Assembly: GCA_946543085.1 (NCBI GenBank)
Contig: CAMNLM010000013.1
Span: forward strand, 1 to 36,067
Source of the DNA: an uncultured Clostridia bacterium
GTDB lineage: Bacteria > Bacillota > Clostridia > Christensenellales > Aristaeellaceae
DNA: 36,067 nt
Reading direction: 5' to 3'
Shown: piece by piece, positions 8,305-16,431 of the stretch
Layout of the letters: each line of letters starts with the position of its first letter
How positions within the stretch are numbered: the stretch's first letter is position 1
Made by a program: the position numbers and the translations under genes
The notes under the pieces: generated by a model
Told to the model about the DNA's origin: nothing
The model's database searches: none
What the model saw: only the letters and a program-made list of their open reading frames with translations

Positions 8305-8333
8305 TTTGATGGAAAATCAAATAGAATTATACA
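8305..8333 (+). promoter_or_regulatory. Candidate promoter and inverted repeat before the ABC operon
   Basis: TTGATG (8306-8311) and TATACA (8328-8333), 16 bp apart, form a plausible promoter. A perfect inverted repeat, TTTGAT-N5-ATCAAA (8305-8321), covers its -35, as an activator or repressor site would. A second -10-like TATAAT lies at 8346-8351 but lacks a good -35. This suggests the transporter has its own start besides read-through from GH112. Confidence 0.5.
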
Positions 8334-8425
8334 GGGGGAAACAGCTATAATAACATTACAGAATGGTTGAAAAAGAAACAGATAGCGACATGAAGCGCAC
8401 AGATGCCAAAGGGGGATCGCTGACC

Positions 8426-9370
8426 ATGCGGGGAAAATCAATTGTGAATAAAAAGCACAGGACGCCTTGGAGGTCGTACCTGAGCACAAATTGGCAGATG
8501 TATTTGATGCTGCTGGTGCCCGTCGCCTTCGTCATCATCTTCAAGTACGCCGCTTACCCGGGGCTGCGCATCGCCTTCATGAATTACAAGCCCGCCAAGG
8601 GCTACGCGGGCAGCGAGTACGTGGGCTTTGAAATCTTCCAGAAGATTTTCAGGGACAAGGATTTTATACGGGCCCTGAAAAACTCCCTGGTCTTCAACTT
8701 CCTGGATCTGCTGGTTGGCTTCCCGGTGCCCATCATCCTGGCCCTGCTGCTCAACGAACTGCGCTTCCAACGGTACAAGAAGGTTTCCCAGACCATCCTG
8801 TATCTGCCCCATTTCCTCTCCTGGGTCATCATCGCCAGCGTGGCGCTGAACCTCTTCAAGCCCGAGACCGGCCTGGTGAATATCCTGCTGCGGAATGCCG
8901 GGGCGATCGACAAGGGCATCCCCTTCCTGACGGAGAAATGGCACTGGGCCGTCACCTACCTGCTCATCGGCGTGTGGCAGAACATGGGCTGGGGCTCCAT
9001 CATCTATCTGGCCGCCATCACCGGCATCAGCCCGGACCTCTATGAGGCGGCGACCATCGACGGCGCGGGGCGGCTGCGCAAGATCTGGAGCGTGACGCTG
9101 CCCTGCATCCGCGGCACCATGGTGACGCTGCTCATCATGAACCTGGGCCGCGTGATGGGTTCCAACTTCGAGCGCCTGGATTCCTTCGGCAACGTCCAGG
9201 TCAAGGACTTCCAGTATCAGCTGGCCATCTACATTTACGAGAAGGGCCTCTCCGGCGGCAACTTCAGCCGTGCCACGGCCGTGGGTCTCTTCCAGTCCCT
9301 GGTCGGCCTGATTCTGGTGCTGGCTTCCGACCGCGTCTCCAAGGCGCTGGGCGAAGACGGACTGCTGTGA
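8426..9370 (+). CDS. Carbohydrate ABC transporter permease, LplB type
   Basis: A 314-residue permease with six predicted membrane helices. The EAA cytoplasmic loop (YEAATIDGAGRLRKIWSVTLP) contacts the ATPase. N-terminal features WQMYLMLLVPVAFVIIFKY and the phrase YPGLRIAFMNYKPAKG are characteristic of the LplB/aldouronate (YtcP-YteP) branch of the CUT1 family. In-frame starts at 8363 and 8393 exist, but GGGGGA at 8411-8416 favours ATG 8426. It pairs with the next gene to form the membrane channel for an oligosaccharide bound by the solute-binding protein two genes down. No ATPase gene is nearby, typical of systems served by a shared MsmK/UgpC-type ATPase. Confidence 0.92.
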   Translation: MRGKSIVNKKHRTPWRSYLSTNWQMYLMLLVPVAFVIIFKYAAYPGLRIAFMNYKPAKGYAGSEYVGFEIFQKIFRDKDFIRALKNSLVFNFLDLLVGFPVPIILALLLNELRFQRYKKVSQTILYLPHFLSWVIIASVALNLFKPETGLVNILLRNAGAIDKGIPFLTEKWHWAVTYLLIGVWQNMGWGSIIYLAAITGISPDLYEAATIDGAGRLRKIWSVTLPCIRGTMVTLLIMNLGRVMGSNFERLDSFGNVQVKDFQYQLAIYIYEKGLSGGNFSRATAVGLFQSLVGLILVLASDRVSKALGEDGLL

Positions 9371-9387
9371 GAAGGGAGGAAGAGGAC

Positions 9388-10296
9388 ATGTCTACCGTCC
9401 CTGCTGAGAAAAAGACTTCCCTGTTCAGGGGAGTGAACCGGGTGAGAATCAGCGACTTTGTGATCGCCTTTGTGATCCTGCTGCTCTCCCTGACCTGCAT
9501 TGTTCCGTTTCTCCATATCGCCGCCAAAAGTGTTTCGTCCAACACGGCGGTCATGTCCAAGCAGGTGTACCTGCTGCCCAAGGGCCTGAACTTCGACGCG
9601 TATATGTCCATCTTCAAGGACGGACAGCTGACCCACTCCATGGTTTACACGGTGTGGATGACCTTCCTCTTCACCGCCATCGGCATGGTGATCACAATCC
9701 TGGCGGCCTATCCGCTGGCCCGTCGGGAGCTGAAGGGGCGCTCGGTGATCGCGTTCATCCTGATGTTCACCATGTATTTCAGCGCGGGCCTGATCCCCGA
9801 GTACCTGCTTTACAAGGATCTGAAGCTGCTCAATACCATGTGGGTGCTGGTGCTGCCCCTGTCCTTCTCGCCCTACAACATGTTGATCATGCGGTCCTTC
9901 ATCCGCTCCACCATACCGGATACCCTGTATGAGGCGGCCAACCTGGACGGCGCGAATCACTTCCAGATCCTGGTGCGCATCGTGCTCCCGCTGTCCAAGC
10001 CCATCCTGGCCACCCTGGCGCTGTTCTACGCCGTGGGCCGCTGGAACGCCTACGCCGACGCCAAGTATTACATCACGACCAAGTCCCTCCAGCCCCTGCA
10101 GTACCTGCTGAGCAACATGGTGCTCAACTCCGGCCAGGACGCCGTGAGCCTCTCCGAGGCCGCCGCGGTGGAGTCCACGCCCGAGGTCCTGCAGGCCGCC
10201 GTGGTCATGTTTGCCACCCTGCCGATCATGATGGTGTACCCCTTCGTGCAGAAGTACTTCGTGCAGGGCACCATGATCGGCGCCGTGAAGGGCTGA
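9388..10296 (+). CDS. Carbohydrate ABC transporter permease, YtcP type
   Basis: A 302-residue second permease, with six helices and the EAA loop LYEAANLDGANHFQILVRIVLP. The segment FTMYFSAGLIPEYLLYKDLKLLNT is typical of YtcP-like permeases, as is the C-terminal YPFVQKYFVQGTMIGAVKG. ATG 9388 follows GGGAGG by a normal spacing; the in-frame GTG at 9367 overlapping the previous stop is less likely. It forms a heterodimer with the LplB-type permease encoded 17 bp upstream. Confidence 0.93.
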   Translation: MSTVPAEKKTSLFRGVNRVRISDFVIAFVILLLSLTCIVPFLHIAAKSVSSNTAVMSKQVYLLPKGLNFDAYMSIFKDGQLTHSMVYTVWMTFLFTAIGMVITILAAYPLARRELKGRSVIAFILMFTMYFSAGLIPEYLLYKDLKLLNTMWVLVLPLSFSPYNMLIMRSFIRSTIPDTLYEAANLDGANHFQILVRIVLPLSKPILATLALFYAVGRWNAYADAKYYITTKSLQPLQYLLSNMVLNSGQDAVSLSEAAAVESTPEVLQAAVVMFATLPIMMVYPFVQKYFVQGTMIGAVKG

Positions 10297-10353
10297 TGAA
10301 TGGTTTCAAGGGCGGATAAGCCCTGAAATAAATGTTGAAGGAGGAAACCCAAC

Positions 10354-11988
10354 ATGAAGAAGCTCGTTTCGTTGCTGCTGGTTCTCGCCATGATGCTGAG
10401 TCTGGCTGCCGTGCAGGCCACCGCGGAAGACGCCGCCGGTATGGCCGCGTGGGAACCCTTTGCCGAGCGCGTGAAGATCACCGTGCCCGTGTATGACCGC
10501 TCCAAGGTGGGCTATCCCGCTGTGGACAACAACTACTGGACCCAGTGGATTCAGAAGGAATTCGGCGACAAGTACAACATCGACGTGCAGTATGTGGCCA
10601 TTCCCCGCGGCGACGTGATGACCAAGTACTCCATGCTGATCGCTGCCGGCGAGACCCCCACCATCCTGATGGAATATGACTATCCCAAGGTGGCGCAGTG
10701 GGCCAACGACGGCGCCATGACCGAGATCGATCTGGACGCCTTCGCCAAGGTGGCCCCCACCTTCTATCAGGCGATGGTCGAGCACAACCAGCTGGGCTAC
10801 ACCGACATCAACGGCAAGACCTACTTCGTGCTCACCGAGCGCCCCTATCACGACACCACCTTCGCCTTCGCCAACTTCGTCCGCATGGACTGGCTGCGCA
10901 AGGTGGGCTATGACCATGTGCCCGCGAATTACGAGGAGCACAAGGACGCGATGAACAAGATCATCGCCGCCGGCCTGACCGACCAGCCCCTGGGCCTGGG
11001 CATCCCCACCTCCGCCTACATCGTGAACTTCGCTTTCCGCGATTTCCCGGTGGACGAGAAGGAATGGGTCATGCACTCCTCCCTGGGCACCCCCGGCTTC
11101 CCCTGGTATCCCACCCAGCGCATGCTGAAGCGCTACAACGACGAGTACCACATGGGCTGGTATTCCAGCGAGTTTGACCTGGAGAAGAACAGCGGCGGCC
11201 AGGGCACCGACATCCTCCAGACAGACTTCATCAACGGCAAGACCTACCAGTACGGCGGCTACATCGCCAACAACATGGCCTGGCTGACCGCGTTCTATGA
11301 GAACAATCCCGACGCCGAACTCGCCATCGCCAGCCCCTATGCCGGCGTCGAGGAAGGCATCAACACCGGCGCGATCCGCGCTGACAACCCCTTCGGCATG
11401 ATCGTGGGCTTCTCCTCCCTGGCCACTGAGGACCAGCTGAAGGCTGCATGGATGCTGATGGAATGGATGATCCAGCCCGAGAACCTGTTCGTGCTTGAGA
11501 ACGGCGTGGAGGGCGAGACCTACAAGATGGGCGAGGACGGCCTGCCCGTGATGCTGGACTACACCGGCGAGCATATGCTGAACCACAACAACAACATCGA
11601 CATGACCTGCCTGGTGCACGCCTCCAAGAAGGTCGGCACCATCGAGCAGACCATCGCCCAGATGAGCCCCGTGGGCCTGCCCCAGGACTTCACCGAGATG
11701 CTGATCAACAATTACTATCAGCTCAAGGAGCTGGCCGACGCCGGCAAGGCCTATTCTGACCCTGTCTTCGCCGTGGCCATTGAGAGCGAATCCGAATACA
11801 GCGCCACCCTGCTCAGCCTCTGGCAGGAATACTTTGCCAAGCTGATCAAGTGCGATCCCGCTGAATTCGATGCCCTGTACGCCCAGTACAGCCAGGAGTT
11901 CCTGGATGCCGGCTATCAGGAGATCATGGACGAACGCCTGGAAGCCTACGAGGCTGGCAACACCACCAAGCTGCCCGCGCTTCCCTGA
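10354..11988 (+). CDS. Extracellular solute-binding protein, LplA-like (ABC sugar uptake)
   Basis: A 544-residue binding protein starting with a signal peptide (MKKLVSLLLVLAMMLSLAAV) and a type-I-like cleavage region QATAED. There is no cysteine, hence no lipobox, odd for a Gram-positive binding protein. The mature part contains NNYWTQWIQKEFGDKYNIDV and LIAAGETPTILMEYDYP, which match the family-1 binding proteins that partner LplB/YtcP permeases. Codon use is strongly biased toward GCC, CTG, AAG and CAG, as in highly expressed genes. AAGGAGG (10336-10342) precedes the ATG. A UUCG terminator hairpin follows, consistent with producing more binding protein than downstream product. The substrate is probably the disaccharide or oligosaccharide processed by the upstream phosphorylase (inference). 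Confidence 0.9.
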   Translation: MKKLVSLLLVLAMMLSLAAVQATAEDAAGMAAWEPFAERVKITVPVYDRSKVGYPAVDNNYWTQWIQKEFGDKYNIDVQYVAIPRGDVMTKYSMLIAAGETPTILMEYDYPKVAQWANDGAMTEIDLDAFAKVAPTFYQAMVEHNQLGYTDINGKTYFVLTERPYHDTTFAFANFVRMDWLRKVGYDHVPANYEEHKDAMNKIIAAGLTDQPLGLGIPTSAYIVNFAFRDFPVDEKEWVMHSSLGTPGFPWYPTQRMLKRYNDEYHMGWYSSEFDLEKNSGGQGTDILQTDFINGKTYQYGGYIANNMAWLTAFYENNPDAELAIASPYAGVEEGINTGAIRADNPFGMIVGFSSLATEDQLKAAWMLMEWMIQPENLFVLENGVEGETYKMGEDGLPVMLDYTGEHMLNHNNNIDMTCLVHASKKVGTIEQTIAQMSPVGLPQDFTEMLINNYYQLKELADAGKAYSDPVFAVAIESESEYSATLLSLWQEYFAKLIKCDPAEFDALYAQYSQEFLDAGYQEIMDERLEAYEAGNTTKLPALP

Positions 11989-12006
11989 TTGAATGACCTG
12001 AGCATG

Positions 12007-12036
12007 GGAGCGGGGCCTTCGGGCCCCGCTCCTTTT
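12007..12036 (+). terminator. Intrinsic terminator / attenuator with UUCG loop
   Basis: A perfect 11-bp GC-rich stem (12007-12017 with 12022-12032), a TTCG tetraloop, and TTTT immediately after. It lies between the solute-binding protein and the aldo/keto reductase, whose ribosome binding site follows at once, so it probably allows partial read-through. Confidence 0.88.
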
Positions 12037-12053
12037 CCGGAGGAGGTACGAAC

Positions 12054-13040
12054 GTGTACACGCCAAGCGAAACGAGATACCAGACCATGCAGTACCGCAG
12101 ATGCGGCAAGAGCGGCGTGATGCTGCCGATCCTGTCCCTGGGCCTGTGGCACAACTTTGGCGACATCACGCCGTTTTCTGTTCAGCAGTCGCTGCTGCGC
12201 ACGGCCTTTGACAACGGCATCACCCACTTCGATCTGGCCAACAACTACGGCCCGCCCTATGGCGCGGCGGAGACGAATTTCGGCCGCCACATGGACACCG
12301 ACTGGCACACCCACCGCGACGAGCTGTTCATCTCCACCAAGGCGGGCTATGACATGTGGCCCGGCCCGTATGGCAACTGGGGCAGCCGCAAGTACCTGAT
12401 CGCCAGCCTGGATCAGAGCCTCAGGCGCATGCACGTGGACTATGTGGATCTGTTCTATCACCACCGCCCCGATCCAAACACGCCCATCGAGGAGACTGCC
12501 GGCGCGCTCGACCAGATCGTCCGCAGCGGCAAGGCGCTGTATGTGGGCATCTCCAACTACAGGCCGGAGCAGGCGCAGGCGGCCATCCGCGAGCTGAGGC
12601 GCCTGGGGACGCCCTGCCTGATCCACCAGCCCCGCTATTCCATGCTGGACCGCTGGATCGAAGACGGGCTGACGGATGTGCTGAAGAAAGAACAGGTCGG
12701 CTGCATCGTGTTCCAGCCGCTGGCGGGCGGCCTGCTCACAGGCAAATACCTGAACGGCATCCCCGAGGATTCCCGGATGAAGACCGACAACCGCTTCCTG
12801 AAGCCCGACAGCCTCACGGAGGACAAGCTGGCCAAAATCCGCGCCCTGAAAGCCATCGCCGACGAGCGGGGCCAGAAACTCCATCACCTGGCGCTGCAGT
12901 GGGTGCTGCGGGACGAAGTGGTCACCTCCGCCCTCATCGGGGCCAGCCGTCCGGAGCAGATCACGGACAACCTGGCGATCCTGAACGCGCCGCCGCTGAC
13001 CGACGCGGAGCTGCGCCGGATCGACGAAATCCTGCGGTGA
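12054..13040 (+). CDS. Aldo/keto reductase, YghZ/Gpr-like
   Basis: A 328-residue aldo/keto reductase of the group containing L-glyceraldehyde-3-phosphate reductase YghZ and potassium-channel beta-subunit-like proteins. The catalytic tetrad is visible as D60 and Y65 (FDLANNYGPPYG), K96 (ISTKAGYDM) and H137 (DLFYHHRPD). The NADPH-binding C-terminal part is VFQPLAGGLLTGKY and SALIGASRPEQI. Translation starts at GTG 12054 after a strong GGAGGAGG (12039-12046). It may reduce an aldehyde or ketose derived from the imported sugar. The substrate is unknown. Placement behind a leaky terminator at the end of the sugar operon suggests lower expression than the transporter. Confidence 0.92.
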   Translation: MYTPSETRYQTMQYRRCGKSGVMLPILSLGLWHNFGDITPFSVQQSLLRTAFDNGITHFDLANNYGPPYGAAETNFGRHMDTDWHTHRDELFISTKAGYDMWPGPYGNWGSRKYLIASLDQSLRRMHVDYVDLFYHHRPDPNTPIEETAGALDQIVRSGKALYVGISNYRPEQAQAAIRELRRLGTPCLIHQPRYSMLDRWIEDGLTDVLKKEQVGCIVFQPLAGGLLTGKYLNGIPEDSRMKTDNRFLKPDSLTEDKLAKIRALKAIADERGQKLHHLALQWVLRDEVVTSALIGASRPEQITDNLAILNAPPLTDAELRRIDEILR

Positions 13041-13048
13041 AGGCATAA

Positions 13049-13091
13049 CAAAAGCAGACTGCCGGATGCTCCTTTCAGCAGTCTGCTTTTG
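13049..13091. terminator. Bidirectional terminator between aldo/keto reductase and araC
   Basis: A perfect 14-bp stem (13049-13062 with 13078-13091), CAAAAGCAGACTGC pairing with GCAGTCTGCTTTTG. The A/T-rich ends provide a U tract in both directions, and it lies between convergent genes. Confidence 0.85.
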
Positions 13092-13147
13092 CATGGGCTG
13101 TGCCACAGGGCCGCGCCGCCCTGGAAACGCGGCCGCCGGACCGGATG

Positions 13148-14095
13148 TCATTCCCGGTCCGTGGGGACGGTCTCGGCTTCCGTCCAGCCGGTGAAGGTCA
13201 GCAGGGAGGGCCGCGGGCTGTCCCCGGCCGTCTTCCGCCAGACCATCGGCGTGCAGCCCATGGACTGCGCGAAGTGGCGGTTGTAGGTGCTGAGAGAGTT
13301 GTAGCCCACGCGGCCCGCGATCTCCATCACCGAGAGACCGGACGACCGCAGCAGGGAACAGCTCTTCAGGATGCGGGTCTGGTGCAGGAAGGCGAGGGGA
13401 GAGGTGCCGATCTGCTCCTTGAAGACACGCCGGAAGTGCGTGGGGCTCAGATGGCAGAGCTGGGAGAGGCGCTCCTGGGGGAATTCCTGCATGTAGTTCT
13501 CGTCGATATAGTCCAGGGCGGGGGAGATGACAGATATGAACGGATCCCGGGCGGTCTCGCTCTCCTCCTGGCTGTATACCCGCAGCATGGAGACCAGCAG
13601 GGCGGTGAAGAGGCCGCGCACGATGGCCTGGTAGCCGGGCGCGCAGCGGACCATCTCCTCAACGATGTCCTCCACGTAGCGCCTGGCCCAGGGATATTTG
13701 TCGGCCTGCAGCAGCAGATGGCAGTCGGACAGGAAATAGCCCGCATCCTTGAGCACGCCGCAGTGGCGCAGCGCGGCGGGGCCGAGCAGCGCGTCCGGGT
13801 CCAGAAAAAGATAGCTCCAGCGGCTGGCCTCCTCCGGATCCGACCAGGTGGTGTGCGGCACATTGCGGGCGATGCAGGTGACGTCGCCCGCGGAGAAGTG
13901 GATGCGCTGGTTCTCGAAGACCATGGTGCCTCCGGAGGAATGGCAGAGGCCGATCTCAAGACAGTTGTGGATGTGCAGATGCTTGCCGGGGACGGGGCTG
14001 ATGTGCCACCGGTCGCCGGTCAGCACGAGCGCCGGAAAGTCGGTGGGCAGCTCATAGTTGCGGTATTCCAATACCGTGTGTCTGGGTCTTGCCAT
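13148..14095 (-). CDS. AraC family transcriptional regulator
   Basis: A 315-residue regulator. The N-terminal half is a cupin sensor (HLHIHNCLEIGLCHSSGGTM and IHFSAGDVTCIARNVPH). The C-terminal ~100 residues (about 190-290) hold two helix-turn-helix motifs: LSQLCHLSPTHFRRVFKEQIG, and VMEIAGRVGYNSLSTYNRHF ending in G-x-T-P. This is the sugar-responsive type seen next to carbohydrate loci. It converges with the GH112/ABC operon and diverges from the URO-D-like gene, so either could be its target. A good promoter lies upstream (14306-14334), leaving a leader of about 200 nt. Confidence 0.93.
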   Translation of the reverse strand: MARPRHTVLEYRNYELPTDFPALVLTGDRWHISPVPGKHLHIHNCLEIGLCHSSGGTMVFENQRIHFSAGDVTCIARNVPHTTWSDPEEASRWSYLFLDPDALLGPAALRHCGVLKDAGYFLSDCHLLLQADKYPWARRYVEDIVEEMVRCAPGYQAIVRGLFTALLVSMLRVYSQEESETARDPFISVISPALDYIDENYMQEFPQERLSQLCHLSPTHFRRVFKEQIGTSPLAFLHQTRILKSCSLLRSSGLSVMEIAGRVGYNSLSTYNRHFAQSMGCTPMVWRKTAGDSPRPSLLTFTGWTEAETVPTDRE

Positions 14096-14443
14096 GCTGT
14101 GTCTCCTTCAGGTGCGCAGAAAGCGCTGCGCTTGCGGGTCTGAGCGATAATAGTGCTCTTTTATCAATATGGACGAAGGCGAGAAGATGCTTTCACGGAC
14201 GCCACGGGGCGGATCATTCGCCGGCTGTTCCTTCAGCGAAAACGGGCGTGCCGCCGCCGGATGATGGCATAGGCCATGAAAGACATTCATTTGATAACTG
14301 AAACTATTATATATCATCCACATCCGCAATTCAAGAGCCCGGAAAGGGCGGATTGCGCGGATGATCCGGATGCGCAGCCCCGCGGCGGCGCGGGCGCTTC
14401 TCAGCCAATCACGAAACGCGGATACGGAAAGGGCGGAAAGAAG
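14096..14443. other. Divergent intergenic region, araC / URO-D-like gene
   Basis: Contains the minus-strand araC promoter at 14306-14334 in an AT-rich patch (about 14285-14325) that contrasts with the surrounding GC. No clear plus-strand promoter was found: TTGATA at 14291-14296 has only a poorly spaced partner, TATCAT at 14312. The remaining bases hold no gene with a ribosome binding site. Confidence 0.6.
14306..14334 (-). promoter_or_regulatory. Promoter of the araC gene
   Basis: On the minus strand, TTGAAT (14329-14334), 17 bp, then TATAAT (14306-14311). It predicts transcription start near 14299. Confidence 0.72.
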
Positions 14444-15400
14444 ATGAATAAGAGGGAACGAGTTCTCGCGGCCTTCCAGGGAAAAGAGACCGATCACGTG
14501 CCGGTGTGCATGTGGCAGCATGTGCCGCCGGCTTTCTGGGGCGACGACAAACGGTTCGCGGAGGAGCAGGCCCGCTTCTACAAGAGCACGGACGTGGATT
14601 TCATGAAGCTCTCCGGGGACAAGTTCTTCGGCTGGCCCTCCCCGGCGCTGCAGGGCATCACGAAGGCCGGGGAACTCTACGGGGTGGAGGCGCTCGGTCC
14701 CAGGCATCCCTTCATCCGCGGCCAGATTGAGCGCACAAAGCGGGTTGTCCACGCCCTGAACGGGGAGTGCGTGTCGCTGTACCTGGTCTTTGTGCCCCTC
14801 TCCTGCATCCGCCTGGCCATCGGCTATCCCATGATGATGCGGCTGATCCGGGAAGATCCGGACGCCATGAAGCACGCCTGCGCGGCCGTGGCGGAGGATC
14901 AGAAGGCGCTGGTGCGCGGCCTGATTGAGGAAGCGGGCGTGGACGGCATTTTCTACAGTGTGCAGAACGGCGAGGAGAACCGCTTCACGGCGGAGGAATA
15001 CAGGGACTGGGTCACGCCCAGCGACAAGGCCGTGCTGGACTACGCGAACTCCCTGAGCGATCTGAACGCCATCCACTTCTGCGCCTGGGAGGAGATCCCG
15101 AACCGGCTGTCGGTCTGGGAGGATTACAGGGCCGCTGTGGTCAGCTGGTCCCGGTATATCGACATCATGGATATCCGGGAGGCGAAGGAACGCTTTGGCT
15201 GCACCGTGTGGGGCGGGTTTGACAACCGGCCCGGCTCCTTCCTTTATACGGCGTCGCGGGAGGAAATCGAGCAGGAAACCGCGAACCTGATCGCCCAGGG
15301 CGGCAGGAGCGGGTATATCCTCGGCGCGGACTGCAGCATTCACGGCGAGCTGCCCGAGGAGCGCATCCGCTGGGTGGTGGAGGCTGCCCGGAAAATCTGA
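14444..15400 (+). CDS. URO-D superfamily protein with methyltransferase-type zinc motif
   Basis: A 318-residue member of the uroporphyrinogen decarboxylase superfamily (opening MNKRERVLAAFQGKETDHVPV is typical). It is unlikely to be heme HemE. It contains H211-x-C213 (AIHFCAWEE) and C297 (GADCSIHGELP), which reproduce the His-x-Cys...Cys zinc site of corrinoid-dependent methyltransferases such as MtaA/MtbA. It might therefore transfer a methyl group to a thiol or corrinoid, or act on a methoxylated compound. No corrinoid protein is encoded nearby. ATG 14444 is chosen because the long upstream extension is unlike the family. It lies divergent to the AraC gene, a frequent arrangement for this subfamily in gut Firmicutes. 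Confidence 0.82.
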   Translation: MNKRERVLAAFQGKETDHVPVCMWQHVPPAFWGDDKRFAEEQARFYKSTDVDFMKLSGDKFFGWPSPALQGITKAGELYGVEALGPRHPFIRGQIERTKRVVHALNGECVSLYLVFVPLSCIRLAIGYPMMMRLIREDPDAMKHACAAVAEDQKALVRGLIEEAGVDGIFYSVQNGEENRFTAEEYRDWVTPSDKAVLDYANSLSDLNAIHFCAWEEIPNRLSVWEDYRAAVVSWSRYIDIMDIREAKERFGCTVWGGFDNRPGSFLYTASREEIEQETANLIAQGGRSGYILGADCSIHGELPEERIRWVVEAARKI

Positions 15401-15513
15401 GGCCGTCCGGCGCGGAACGCCTCAAAAAGCGTGCGTGTTTCACTGAAAACCGCGCAGGGACAGGTCTCGTCTTTGCCTGTTCCCCCGGAGGGGCGGAAGC
15501 GGAGACGGAGGCC

Positions 15514-15753
15514 ATGGAGCGGGCAAAGGAAATCCTGATCCGGCATTTCGGCGGGTTCACCATTCAGGAAGCCTGCGGCGGTTGGGAGGACGACGGCAAG
15601 CTCTGCCAGGAATACGCGCTGGTCATTGATCTGAGCGACACGACGGCGGAGAAGGTGCGCGCGGCGGCGGACGAGATGGTCAAAACCTTCCGCCAGAGCT
15701 CCGTGATGATTCAGGCCAATCCGACCCGGACGGAGTTCTGCTCGGGAGCGTAG
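15514..15753 (+). CDS. Small DUF3574-like protein
   Basis: A 79-residue protein with no signal peptide or membrane segment. The pattern HFGGFTIQEACGGWEDDGK followed by YALVIDL and FRQSSVMIQ resembles the core of DUF3574 (Gly-rich turn, W-x-D-D-G, then F-x-Q-S-S-V), but it is shorter than usual, so a separate small family is possible. CGGAGG lies 5-6 bp before the ATG. Its function is unknown. It follows the URO-D-like gene by 113 bp on the same strand, and the two may be co-transcribed. Confidence 0.65.
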   Translation: MERAKEILIRHFGGFTIQEACGGWEDDGKLCQEYALVIDLSDTTAEKVRAAADEMVKTFRQSSVMIQANPTRTEFCSGA

Positions 15754-15847
15754 TGAAGCGGCCGCTGTTTTGCGCCTGGCCGGCGCGCGGCCCCACCCGG
15801 AGCCGGCGACTGGGAAGACAGGCATACCCAAAGGAGGAGAATGGAGC

Positions 15848-16405
15848 ATGCGCCTTTTTGCAGCCCTGCTGCCCTCGGCCGCGTTTGTGGAAGCGCTGCG
15901 CGAAGTGCAGGAGCGCCTTCGCGCGGCGGGCGTGGAGGGCCGCTACCTGGACCCGGCCAATCTGCACCTGACTCTCGCGTTCATTGGGGAATGGCCGGAG
16001 GATGTGACGGCCTGCCTGCCGCCGGTGGAGGAGCCGTTCCCCATCACGCTCTCGCGGCTGGGCGTCTTTCAGCGGGCCAAAGTGCTGTGGGCGGGCGTGG
16101 AGCCCTCCGGGGCGCTGGACGCCCTGGCGGCGCGCGTCCGGGACAGCCTGAAGGAGGCGGGGATTCCGTTTGATCCCCAGCCGTTCTATCCGCACATCAC
16201 GCTGGTGCGGAAGCCGGTGCTGCCGGAGGAAGGCCTGCCGGGGACAGTCAGGGTTCCCTCCGCCGTGATGACGGTCCGCGAGGTCTGCCTCTATCAGTCG
16301 GAGCACAGGGAGACCGGCATGGCCTATACGGTGATCGGCAGGGCGCGAAGCGCGGCCCGCGGACCGCTGCGGCAGACGGAACCGGATGAACCGTTTCACA
16401 CGTGA
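15848..16405 (+). CDS. thpR: RNA 2',3'-cyclic phosphodiesterase (LigT/ThpR family)
   Basis: A 185-residue 2H phosphoesterase. The two catalytic H-x-T/S-x motifs are H40-L-T-L (NLHLTLAFIG) and H116-I-T-L (YPHITLVRK), spaced as in the family. The N-terminal MRLFAALLP is typical. Members hydrolyse 2',3'-cyclic phosphates on RNA ends to 2'-phosphates and can ligate tRNA halves in vitro. The start at 15848 is set by AAGGAGGAG (15830-15838); an ATG seven bases earlier is in another frame. The last ~25 residues are polar and look non-conserved. Confidence 0.92.
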   Translation: MRLFAALLPSAAFVEALREVQERLRAAGVEGRYLDPANLHLTLAFIGEWPEDVTACLPPVEEPFPITLSRLGVFQRAKVLWAGVEPSGALDALAARVRDSLKEAGIPFDPQPFYPHITLVRKPVLPEEGLPGTVRVPSAVMTVREVCLYQSEHRETGMAYTVIGRARSAARGPLRQTEPDEPFHT

Positions 16406-16431
16406 CGCGCATGGGAAGGGGGATGCAAAGG

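Noticed and set aside
6056..8320. 754-codon minus-strand open frame opposite GH112
   Set aside because: Shadow of the GH112 gene; the composition (Arg/Ala/Gly/His-rich) and lack of motifs show it is not a protein.
14282..14317. Plus-strand promoter for the URO-D-like gene in the AT-rich patch
   Set aside because: Hexamer pairs (TTGATA/TATCAT at 15 bp, GACATT/TATTAT at 17 bp) are poor; the minus-strand promoter there is much better.
14444..15400. Calling this gene hemE (heme pathway uroporphyrinogen decarboxylase)
   Set aside because: It carries the methyltransferase-type H-x-C...C zinc residues and is not beside any heme gene.
15841..16173. Frame starting MEHAPFCS overlapping thpR
   Set aside because: The ATG at 15841 is out of frame with the HxTx motifs; the thpR frame from 15848 holds both catalytic histidines.
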